Below the pieces are notes generated by a model. It worked only from the letters and a program-made list of their open reading frames with translations, was not told where the DNA came from and made no database searches. 8,303 nucleotides of DNA from JAQSWP01 sp040255215 (GTDB lineage: Bacteria; Pseudomonadota; Alphaproteobacteria; Reyranellales; JAQSWP01): contig JBDZUM010000145.1 of the NCBI GenBank assembly GCA_040255215.1, positions 1 to 8,303 of the forward strand, in the 5' to 3' direction. The position numbers and the translations under genes were made by a program. This document shows positions 1 to 5,516 of this stretch, piece after piece. The stretch's first letter is position 1, and the number at the start of each line of letters is the position of its first letter.

Positions 1-684
1 GCTGCACAAATAATAGATCGCGTCGGCCAGCTCGCGCTCCAGCCCGTAACGCGCCAGCGGGATGTGGTCGTGATAGTCGGCGCGGATCTCGGGCGTGTGG
101 ACCTGTTTGGCCATCTCAGTCTCGACCGGGCCGGGCGCCACGGCATTCACGCGGATGCCGTATTGCGCCAGCTCGGCCGCCTGCTGGCGCGTCAGATGCG
201 CCAGTGCGGCCTTGCTGGTGCCGTAGGCGACTCTCAGGGTCGAGGCGCGCAGGCCGGAGATCGAGGTGATGTTGACGATCGCCCCGCCGCCCTGGTCGCG
301 CATGATCGGCGCGACTTGCTGCGTCATCAGAAATGGGCCGGTCAGGTTGACCGCCAGCACGCGCTGCCATTCCTCCAGAGTGACGTCGAGCAGCGGCTTG
401 AACACGGCGATGCCGGCATTGTTGACCAGCGCGTCGATGCGGCCGAAGCGCTGCTCTGCCTGTCGCACGGCGTCGCGCACCGATCCGGCATCGGAGACGT
501 CGGCTTCCAGCGCCAGCGTATCGTCCGGCCGGCCGAGCGCGTCGACCGACCGACGCAAGGTGTCGCCCAGAACGTCGAGCAGCGCCACGCGCCAGCCGGC
601 GTCGAGGAAGCGCTTCGCCGTCGCCAGCCCGATGCCGCGCGCGGCGCCGGTGATCAGGGCGACTTTCCTGTCCTGCGATGCCAT
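1..684 (-). CDS. Short-chain dehydrogenase/reductase (SDR), 3' end outside window
   Basis: An NAD(P)(H)-dependent oxidoreductase of the classical SDR family, probably cytoplasmic; the substrate cannot be read from the sequence. The 228 visible residues show the cofactor-binding glycine motif TGAARGIG (12-19), an acidic residue after beta-strand 2 (D37 in LLDVLG), the D62 site (ADVSD), NNAG (88-91), catalytic Ser141 (NITSISG), Tyr154 and Lys158 (YGTSK), and a VAPGPVET substrate-loop motif (about 172-179). D37 after beta-2 suggests NAD(H) preference; this is an inference. Classical SDRs are about 250 residues, so roughly 20-30 C-terminal residues lie beyond the left edge. The ATG at 684 is chosen because a GAGGGGACAGGA Shine-Dalgarno region sits directly upstream and overlaps the stop of the methyltransferase gene, implying one transcript and possible translational coupling. 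FabG-like ketoacyl reductases and sugar or steroid dehydrogenases are alternatives within the family. Confidence 0.93.
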   Translation of the reverse strand, partial: MASQDRKVALITGAARGIGLATAKRFLDAGWRVALLDVLGDTLRRSVDALGRPDDTLALEADVSDAGSVRDAVRQAEQRFGRIDALVNNAGIAVFKPLLDVTLEEWQRVLAVNLTGPFLMTQQVAPIMRDQGGGAIVNITSISGLRASTLRVAYGTSKAALAHLTRQQAAELAQYGIRVNAVAPGPVETEMAKQVHTPEIRADYHDHIPLARYGLERELADAIYYLCS

Positions 685-695
685 TTCCTGTCCCC

Positions 696-1409
696 TCAAT
701 TCGGCTTCCGCCATTCCATGACATGAAACCACGGCACGCGCGTGCCGCGTTCCATGAAATCGGCATCGCCGCCGACCGGTTTCGGCTCGGCGAAGAAGGT
801 CAAGGCAAGCCCCTGCGCCAGCAGCAGCTGCATGTAGGTCTCCAGCGGCCGGTGCCAGTTGACGACGCGAATGCCCGACCAGGTCAGCCAGTGCCCGGTC
901 GGCCGCAAATAGTTGTCGATGGGCCAGTGCAGGCGCTTGCCATCGGCGTCCTTCTGCCAGTCCTTGTCGAGGCAGGCGGTGAGGAAAGGGTTGAGATTGG
1001 CGATCAGCAGCGAGCCGCCCGGCGCCAGCACGCGCGCCATCTCGGGGATGGCGGTGTCGATGTCGGGAATGTCGATCAAGGTCAGATAAGAAACGACCAG
1101 ATCGAAGCTGGCGTCGGGGAAATCGAGCTGCTCCGCCACGCCGGCGCGATAGTCGCCTTGCGGATCGCGCTTGCGCGCCTGATCGAGCAGCGCCTGGGTC
1201 GGATCGATGCCGATTGTGGCGATGCCGTGCGCCTGCATCAGGCGGCAGAAGCGGCCCTCGCCGCAGCCCACGTCCAGCGCGCGCCCGTAACGCCGCGCCG
1301 CCAGCCGCTCGATCATCACCGGATCGAGGATGAAGCGGCGCGAGTTGTCGCCATGCTCGCCGTTATTGTCGATCCAGGCCTGGGCGGAGTCGGTCCAGCC
1401 GGTGGTCAT
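696..1409 (-). CDS. Class I SAM-dependent methyltransferase
   Basis: A 237-residue cytoplasmic methyltransferase, complete. Motif I is ALDVGCGEG (44-52), the acidic residue that binds the SAM ribose is probably D69 (IGIDP), motif II/III is VAEQLDFPDASFDLVVS (about 91-107), and ARVLAPGGSLLI (125-136) is the usual post-motif III segment, so this is the UbiE/Methyltransf_11 type. The C-terminal third, rich in Trp and Arg (HWLTWSGIRVVNWHRP), probably forms the acceptor lid; the substrate is unknown. The ATG at 1409 is supported by GGAG about 8 nt upstream. The reading frame stays open much further upstream, but that extension would run antisense through the HAD gene and is rejected. It is the first gene of a minus-strand pair with the SDR, 11 nt apart, and is divergent from the HAD hydrolase over a 63-bp spacer. 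The pair suggests a small modification pathway, but nothing identifies it. Confidence 0.92.
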   Translation of the reverse strand: MTTGWTDSAQAWIDNNGEHGDNSRRFILDPVMIERLAARRYGRALDVGCGEGRFCRLMQAHGIATIGIDPTQALLDQARKRDPQGDYRAGVAEQLDFPDASFDLVVSYLTLIDIPDIDTAIPEMARVLAPGGSLLIANLNPFLTACLDKDWQKDADGKRLHWPIDNYLRPTGHWLTWSGIRVVNWHRPLETYMQLLLAQGLALTFFAEPKPVGGDADFMERGTRVPWFHVMEWRKPN

Positions 1410-1472
1410 TCTTTTCTCCGATCCGTCATCGACGCGGTGGCATAATATGCGCGCCTCAAGGCGAGAAACTGC
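1410..1472. promoter_or_regulatory. Divergent promoter region, methyltransferase / HAD hydrolase
   Basis: This 63-bp spacer must hold both start sites if both genes have their own promoter. The only A/T-rich core is the near-palindrome GCATAATATGC (1440-1450). On the plus strand it gives a CATAAT -10-like hexamer (1441-1446), about 26 nt before the HAD ATG; on the minus strand it gives TATTAT (1447-1442), about 32 nt before the methyltransferase ATG. No convincing -35 was seen for either. This is pattern reading only. Confidence 0.35.
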
Positions 1473-2118
1473 ATGACCGCTCCGGAGATTTCCAGTCGCG
1501 ACGCCGCCTTCCACGACGCCATCGTCTTCGATCTGGGCGGCGTCATCGTCGATTGGCAGCCGCGTTACGTCTACCAGACGATGTTCGACGAGGAGGCCGA
1601 GCTCGAGCATTTCCTGAAGGAAGTCTGCAACGGCGCCTGGATGGGGCTGACCGATGGCGGCAGCCATGACTGGCCGGCGGCGATGGCGGAACTGTCCGCA
1701 TCCTTCCCGCATTACGCGACCCAGATCGCGGCCTTCCGGCCGCGCTGGATGGAGATGCTGCGCGGCGAGATCGCGGGCAGCGTCGAGATCCTGCAGCGGC
1801 TGAAGGCGCAGGGCCAGCGGCTGCTGGGCCTGACCAACTGGGCCGCCGACACGTTCGACGAAAGCCTGCCGCGCCTGCCGTCGCTGGCGCTGTTCGAGGA
1901 AATCCTGGTGTCGGGACGCGAAAAGATGCGCAAACCCGACCCGCGCATCTTCCGGCTTCTGGCGAGCCGCCAGGGCATCGATCCCGGGCGCTCCATCTAT
2001 ATCGACGACAACCGGACCAACGTCGATGCTGCAGCGCAGCTTGGCTTCGATGCCCTGTTTTTCAGCAGCCCGGCGCAACTTGCGGCCGATCTGACACAGC
2101 GCGGCGCGTTGCGCGGCT
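1473..2118 (+). CDS. HAD-superfamily hydrolase (YihX-like), 3' end lost in assembly gap
   Basis: A haloacid dehalogenase-like hydrolase, most probably a phosphatase, cytoplasmic. The 215 residues before the gap hold all four HAD motifs: motif I FDLGGVIVDW with nucleophile Asp20, motif II Thr121 (LLGLTNW), motif III Lys154 (MRKPDPRIF), and motif IV IDDN with Asp178/Asp179. The helical segment at about 35-100 fits a C1 cap, so this is subfamily IA. The residue two after the nucleophile is Gly instead of the usual Asp; I recall the same D-L-G arrangement in E. coli YihX, a sugar-phosphate phosphatase, so it need not mean loss of activity. The family is about 200 residues, so only a few C-terminal residues should be missing. 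The ATG at 1473 has only a weak AAGGCGAG upstream. The continuous frame through the N run and beyond is an artefact of the 100-N filler. Confidence 0.9.
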
Positions 2119-2218
2119 NNNNNNNNNNNNNNNNNNNNNNNNNNNNNNNNNNNNNNNNNNNNNNNNNNNNNNNNNNNNNNNNNNNNNNNNNNNNNNNNNN
2201 NNNNNNNNNNNNNNNNNN
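2119..2218. other. Assembly gap (100 N)
   Basis: Exactly 100 unspecified bases, the conventional filler for a scaffold join of unknown length. It removes the end of the HAD gene and the start of the GIGHN-motif gene. The true distance could be anything from a few bases to many genes, so the order of the two flanking genes is supported only by scaffolding. Confidence 0.97.
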
Positions 2219-2878
2219 GCGCTGCTGCGCCGGCCCGGCATCGGCCACAATCTCGGTCCGCCGCTGGACGGGTTCGGCAAGCTCTATCTTTGGCGCAAGG
2301 CGTCGGAGAAGGCGTGGAAGCCGCCCTCGCGCGAGGTGGCGCTGATGCGTCTGCGCCGCGCCGAGGCGCTGGGGCTCGACTACCGCGACTATGTCGGCGT
2401 CATGCTCGATCGCGGCCGCTCGCTCTGCGTGCTGGCCACGACCCTGCCGGCGCTGGGGCCGGTGCAGTCGCGTTTCACGCATGGATTCTCGGGCGGACGC
2501 ACTCGCTGGTCGCCCGATGCCGAGGCGGCGGCGAAGATCGCGCGGCTGGGCAGCTGCGAGATCGTGGTGCTGGCCGACCGCTTCCGCCATCGTCGCTGGC
2601 TGCAGGGCCTCGGCGATCCGCAGGCAGCCTTGAACGAGGCGCTGGGCGGCAGGCTGGCGCGGTTGATCGAGATCGACACGCGCGATCTCGACACCTCGCG
2701 CGAGCAGTTCGCCGACGCGCTGCGCCAGATGGGCCGTGCGCCGGGCGAGGTCTTCATGGTCGGCGCCGACTGGGACGACGTGGCGCTGGCCGAAGCCGCG
2801 GGGCTGCCGCTCTACAAATGGAGCTGGCAGTATTTCGCGCCGCCGGCGAAACCGCTCAAGCCGCTACCACAGGCGTGA
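2219..2878 (+). CDS. GIGHN-motif protein of unknown function, 5' end lost in gap
   Basis: The 219 C-terminal residues of an uncharacterised protein. The frame is open from the first base after the gap, so the start lies inside the gap. Visible parts are GIGHNLGPPL (7-16), a basic Trp/Lys-rich stretch (KLYLWRKASEKAWKPPSRE, about 22-40), and MRLRRAEALGLDYRDY (about 43-58), which recurs in alphaproteobacterial hypothetical proteins as I remember them. The last part, MVGADWDDVALAEAAGLP (180-197), looks like HAD motif IV, but no DxD motif I is visible here, so any HAD fold would be degenerate or completed upstream. No signal peptide or membrane segment is seen in this portion. A GTG at 2336 has been considered as a start and is unlikely, because the conserved region begins before it. 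The gene's 3' end overlaps the convergent thioesterase gene by 15 bp. Confidence 0.8.
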   Translation, partial: ALLRRPGIGHNLGPPLDGFGKLYLWRKASEKAWKPPSREVALMRLRRAEALGLDYRDYVGVMLDRGRSLCVLATTLPALGPVQSRFTHGFSGGRTRWSPDAEAAAKIARLGSCEIVVLADRFRHRRWLQGLGDPQAALNEALGGRLARLIEIDTRDLDTSREQFADALRQMGRAPGEVFMVGADWDDVALAEAAGLPLYKWSWQYFAPPAKPLKPLPQA

Positions 2879-3316
2879 CGTCACCGTGCCAGTGGCGATC
2901 AGCGTGCCCCTGGGATCGCGCACGGCGATCTCCGTCACTGTGGTGTCGCGGCCGCGCTTGATGACCCTGCCTTCGGCCTCGAGATCGACGCCGTTGGCGG
3001 CGTTCAGGTAGTTGATCACCAGCGACGAGGTGGCGCCGCCCTTGACCTTGCTGGAATCGGCGCCCGAGGCGGAGCCGGCCGCGCCGACGATGTCGATCAA
3101 CGTCGCGATGACGCCGCCATGCACCGTGGTGCCGATCGTGATGTTGGCGGGATCGTAGGGCAGGAACATCACCACACGCTCCGGCTCGACCTTGCGCAGC
3201 TGGATGCCGAGCCGCCTGGCGACCTGCGAGCCGGCGAGAATGTGCTCGACGAACTGCGCCATGCCCGGATCGACAGGGACGGGTTGGGTGGCGGCCGGTT
3301 TGTCGATGGCATTCAT
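2864..3316 (-). CDS. PaaI-type hotdog-fold thioesterase
   Basis: A 150-residue acyl-CoA thioesterase of the PaaI/YbgC-like hotdog superfamily, expected to be a cytoplasmic tetramer that hydrolyses acyl-CoA esters. The key signature is TTVHGGVIATLIDIVG (63-78): His66-Gly67-Gly68 on the hotdog helix and Asp75 as the probable general base. ATSSLVINYLNAA (95-107) and the closing strand RDPRGTLIATGTVTSRLW (133-150) match the family's usual ending, and the length is normal. The ATG at 3316 has a strong AGAGGAG six bases upstream, which decides the start against an open extension of the frame. The thiol-ester substrate cannot be predicted. The gene is divergent from the exported protein at 3414, with 97 bp between, and convergent with and overlapping the GIGHN gene. 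Confidence 0.92.
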   Translation of the reverse strand: MNAIDKPAATQPVPVDPGMAQFVEHILAGSQVARRLGIQLRKVEPERVVMFLPYDPANITIGTTVHGGVIATLIDIVGAAGSASGADSSKVKGGATSSLVINYLNAANGVDLEAEGRVIKRGRDTTVTEIAVRDPRGTLIATGTVTSRLW

Positions 3317-3413
3317 GGTCGTCTCCTCTGCCTGTACGGTGCTTCGAATCCTGTTCTGCCCGAGGCGCGGAGGCGGCACAATTACCGCCGAGGTAAGCAA
3401 ACGGAGGCTGTCG
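3317..3413. promoter_or_regulatory. Divergent intergenic region, thioesterase / exported protein
   Basis: A 97-bp spacer between two divergent starts. It carries the thioesterase SD (AGAGGAG, minus strand) at one end and the exported protein SD (GGAGG, 3403-3407) at the other. Between them is an inverted repeat GGCGG-N8-CCGCC (3372-3376 and 3385-3389) around an A/T-rich core CACAATTA. The spacing of the arms, less than one helical turn, would suit a dimeric regulator or a small hairpin. I could not assign -35/-10 elements with confidence. Confidence 0.3.
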
Positions 3414-3926
3414 ATGCGGCTTGTCTGGGGCGTGGGGCTGGCATTCATCGCTGCAACGATGTCGGCGCAGGCGCAGGTGCAGCGCTGCCCCGACATTCTG
3501 CCGCCGGCGGTGGCGGAAAAGCGCGATGCCATCGTGCAGGCGGCGAAGGCCAAGGACTGGGCGGCGCTGAAGCGCCTGTCCGCCTCCGACGACTTCGTCT
3601 ACTCCTTCGGCGATTCCGGCGATCCGGTCGGCTACTGGCAGGAGTCGCTGAAGCAGGGCACCGACGTGCCGCAGGCCATGGCGGCGATCTTCGCCATGCC
3701 CTGCGTCATCTACAGCGAAGGCGGGCGGCGCGAATATCTGTGGCCGTCGGCGGCCGAGCTGGACTGGAAGGCGCTCAACGCCAAGGAGAAGGCGGCGCTG
3801 CAGGCTTTCTACGGCGCGTCGATCGACGAGTGGTACGTCGAAGGCCGCGCCAAGGGCTATTACGTCGGCTGGCGCGGCTCGATCACCCAGGCCGGCTCGT
3901 GGACCAGCTTCGTGGCGGGGGACTGA
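3414..3926 (+). CDS. Exported protein of unknown function
   Basis: A 170-residue protein with a Sec signal peptide (basic start MR, hydrophobic core at 3-17, cleavage expected after AQA at residue 20) and no lipobox, so probably periplasmic. The mature part is about 150 residues with no membrane segment. It has a helical start (AIVQAAKAKDWAALKRL), then FVYSFGDSGDP (61-71), a region with YLWPSAAELDW, and a C-terminal block with YYVGWRGSI and WTSFVAGD. I have the impression of similar SFG...VGWR...FVAGD proteins in Rhizobiales but know no function. Two cysteines, C25 and C97, could form a disulfide. GGAGG about 7 nt before the ATG supports the start. It converges on the repeat-protein operon with only 12 nt between the stops; no terminator hairpin is visible there. 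Confidence 0.82.
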   Translation: MRLVWGVGLAFIAATMSAQAQVQRCPDILPPAVAEKRDAIVQAAKAKDWAALKRLSASDDFVYSFGDSGDPVGYWQESLKQGTDVPQAMAAIFAMPCVIYSEGGRREYLWPSAAELDWKALNAKEKAALQAFYGASIDEWYVEGRAKGYYVGWRGSITQAGSWTSFVAGD

Positions 3927-3938
3927 GCCGGAGCGAGG

Positions 3939-3961
3939 TCACACGCTGGGCACGCCGCATT
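3939..3961 (-). repeat. 23-nt exact repeat, copy in third paralogue (pair with 4807-4829)
   Basis: The last 23 bases of this gene, including the stop codon, are identical to those of the neighbouring paralogue at 4807-4829. They encode the shared ending CGVPSV plus stop. The two sites are 868 bp apart in direct orientation. The match is part of a longer diverged duplication, not a mobile element. Confidence 0.9.
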
Positions 3962-4757
3962 GTTGCGGCAGGCCGGGATCGCGCAGCCGGAAGGGCGGGT
4001 GGCCGTCGACATCGTGCAGAGCCGGCGCGCCGCCCAGCTTGGCGGCCAGTCGCGCCCGCTGGCGTTCGTCGCGGGCGCGGTCGGCGGCGCGTCGCCACCA
4101 TTCGCGCGCCTCGTCGCGACCCTGCAGCGAAGCGGCATCGCCCATATGTTCCAGCGGATCGACACGATCGGGCTCGCGGCCCAGCACCTTGCGGAAATAG
4201 GCTTCCGCGCGCGCCGGCTGGTTCATGCGCAGCAGCACGAAGCCGTAAGTGTCGAGAAAGATCGGGTTGTCAGGCTGCGCCGCCAGCGTCTCCGCCGACA
4301 GGCATAGCGCCTGTTCCAGCAACCCGCCCTGTCGCGCCCAGAGATAGGCGAGATTGTTCTTGGCCATCAGCTCCAGCGGCGCAGTGGCGATGTACATCTC
4401 CTGCGCCGTCGCCCCGTCGCGCTGAACGCCCCAGCCGCGATCCGACAGATAGCCCATGTTGAACATGGCGCCGGGGTGGCCCTGCGCGGCGGCGACCGAG
4501 AAATGTCTGGCGGCGCCGGCATGGTCGATCGGCCCGCCATCGCCGCGCATGTCCATCAGGCCGAGGATGAAGGCGGCCTGCGGATGGCCGGCGATGGTGT
4601 TCAATACGCGCCGCGCCTGGGCGAAGTCGCCGCGCTGCGCCGCCTCCAGCCCCTGGCGCAGCGTGCCGTCGACCGGCGAGGCGCGTTGCGCCAGTGCCGA
4701 CGCCGGCAGCAATGACAGAACCATGACGAGAACAAGTCGCCGGAAGATCGCCTGCAT
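3939..4757 (-). CDS. Exported Sel1/TPR repeat protein, copy 3 of tandem trio
   Basis: A 272-residue protein with a Sec signal peptide (MQAIFRRLVL, hydrophobic core, cleavage expected after ALA at 23). The mature chain is helical repeats: a TPR-like unit (about 31-57), Sel1-like units (about 60-131, with GDGGPIDHAGAARHF and SDRGWGVQRDGATAQE), the block NNLAYLWARQGGLLEQALC (134-152), and TPR-like units over about 164-230. It ends in a Pro-rich tail, HPPFRLRDPGLPQQCGVPSV (253-272). Such repeats bind other proteins; no partner is known. The mature chain has two cysteines, C152 and C267. It is the last gene of a minus-strand operon, 49 nt after copy 2. The start at 4757 is chosen because it gives the signal peptide; its SD is weak, and further upstream the frame overlaps copy 2. 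Confidence 0.88.
   Translation of the reverse strand: MQAIFRRLVLVMVLSLLPASALAQRASPVDGTLRQGLEAAQRGDFAQARRVLNTIAGHPQAAFILGLMDMRGDGGPIDHAGAARHFSVAAAQGHPGAMFNMGYLSDRGWGVQRDGATAQEMYIATAPLELMAKNNLAYLWARQGGLLEQALCLSAETLAAQPDNPIFLDTYGFVLLRMNQPARAEAYFRKVLGREPDRVDPLEHMGDAASLQGRDEAREWWRRAADRARDERQRARLAAKLGGAPALHDVDGHPPFRLRDPGLPQQCGVPSV
4329..4367 (-). repeat. 39-nt exact direct repeat, copy in third paralogue (pair with 5194-5232)
   Basis: These 39 bases are identical to 5194-5232 and encode the conserved MAKNNLAYLWARQ region. The offset of 865 bp nearly equals that of the gene-end repeat (868 bp), as expected from a tandem gene duplication with one codon of indel between them. Recombination between the repeats would fuse or delete a gene. 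Confidence 0.93.
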
Positions 4758-4806
4758 CGGATGAGAATGCCCCGGATGCGGGCCGCCGCGCCAGCCTGTT
4801 CGTCGT

Positions 4807-4829
4807 TCACACGCTGGGCACGCCGCATT
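4807..4829 (-). repeat. 23-nt exact repeat, copy in second paralogue (pair with 3939-3961)
   Basis: This is the partner of the repeat at 3939-3961 and covers the stop codon and the codons for the CGVPSV ending of the middle paralogue. The first paralogue (ending CAMPLV) does not share this exact sequence. Confidence 0.9.
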
Positions 4830-5502
4830 CGGCGGGCAGGCCGGGGTTGCGCAGGGTGAAGGGCGGATGGGCGTTGAGATCGCCCGGCGGCGGCGCGCCG
4901 CCCAGCTTGGCGGCGAGACGGGCGCTCTGGCGACCGTCGCGCGGGTTGGCCTGCGCGTTGCGCCACCACTGGCGTGGCTCACCGCCCGTCATGGCCATGA
5001 CGTCGCCCAGATGTTCGAGCGCGTCGGCATAGTCGGGCTGGATCTTCACCGCCTTGCGGAAATAGGCTTCGGCGCGCGTGGGCTGTTCCATGCGCAGCAG
5101 GATGAAGCCGTAAGTATCGAGGTAGAAGGGGTTGTCGGGCTGCTCCGCCAAAGTCTGCGCCGACAGGCACAGCGCCTGCGCCAGCAGGCCGTTCTGTCGC
5201 GCCCAGAGATAGGCGAGATTGTTCTTGGCCATGACGGAACCCTTGCCGGCGGCCAGGATGTAGAACTCCTGCGCCTGCGCGCCGTTGCGGATCACGCCCC
5301 AGCCATTGTCGAACAGGAATCCCAGGCTGCTCATGGCGCGAACATCGCCCTGCGCTGCGCCTTTCATGTAGTGGCGCGCCGCGGTCTCGTGATCGCCGCG
5401 GCGCGAGGCCTCGACGCCCAGCGCATAGGCGTCCTGCGCCATGGCAGTACCTGGCAGGGCGAGGCAGAGGCAGAGCAGCAGGGCGGAGAGGGCGGCGCGC
5501 AT
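4807..5502 (-). CDS. Exported Sel1/TPR repeat protein, copy 2 of tandem trio (short form)
   Basis: A 231-residue paralogue of its two neighbours. The signal peptide has a long Leu/Cys-rich core (ALLLCLCLALPG) and an expected cleavage after AMA at 22; the cysteines there do not form a proper lipobox. The mature part holds one Sel1 pair (about 37-88, with FDNGWGVIRNGAQAQEF), NNLAYLWARQNGLLAQALC (94-112), TPR-like units (about 123-175), and the tail AHPPFTLRNPGLPAECGVPSV region at 211-231. Relative to both neighbours it lacks one block of 34 residues after the N-terminal RGD, the length of one repeat unit. The two mature cysteines, C112 and C226, match those of the other copies. The stop of copy 1 is 14 nt upstream of its ATG, and a GGGAAG-type SD lies in that spacer, so it is surely co-transcribed. 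It is probably periplasmic; partner and function unknown. Confidence 0.9.
   Translation of the reverse strand: MRAALSALLLCLCLALPGTAMAQDAYALGVEASRRGDHETAARHYMKGAAQGDVRAMSSLGFLFDNGWGVIRNGAQAQEFYILAAGKGSVMAKNNLAYLWARQNGLLAQALCLSAQTLAEQPDNPFYLDTYGFILLRMEQPTRAEAYFRKAVKIQPDYADALEHLGDVMAMTGGEPRQWWRNAQANPRDGRQSARLAAKLGGAPPPGDLNAHPPFTLRNPGLPAECGVPSV
5194..5232 (-). repeat. 39-nt exact direct repeat, copy in second paralogue (pair with 4329-4367)
   Basis: This is the partner of the repeat at 4329-4367. The corresponding part of the first paralogue (about 5908-5946) is similar but has several substitutions, so the second and third paralogues are the more recently duplicated or converted pair. Confidence 0.93.
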
Positions 5503-5516
5503 CGCTGGTCTTCCCG

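Noticed and set aside
64..726. A long plus-strand open frame opposite the SDR gene
   Set aside because: High-GC shadow; the translation is low-complexity Arg/Gly/Ala/Asp without motifs, while the minus strand encodes a clear SDR.
696..2078. A minus-strand frame of 460 codons that would extend the methyltransferase upstream
   Set aside because: The extension beyond 1409 is antisense to the well-supported HAD gene, has no domain, and a good SD precedes the ATG at 1409.
1473..2345. A plus-strand frame joining the HAD gene through the N run to sequence after it
   Set aside because: The N length is arbitrary, and after the gap this frame gives Arg/Ala-rich sequence out of phase with the real GIGHN gene.
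3119..4462. A 447-codon plus-strand frame over the thioesterase, exported protein and repeat gene
   Set aside because: It overlaps three supported genes in other frames and its translation is low-complexity Arg/Ala.
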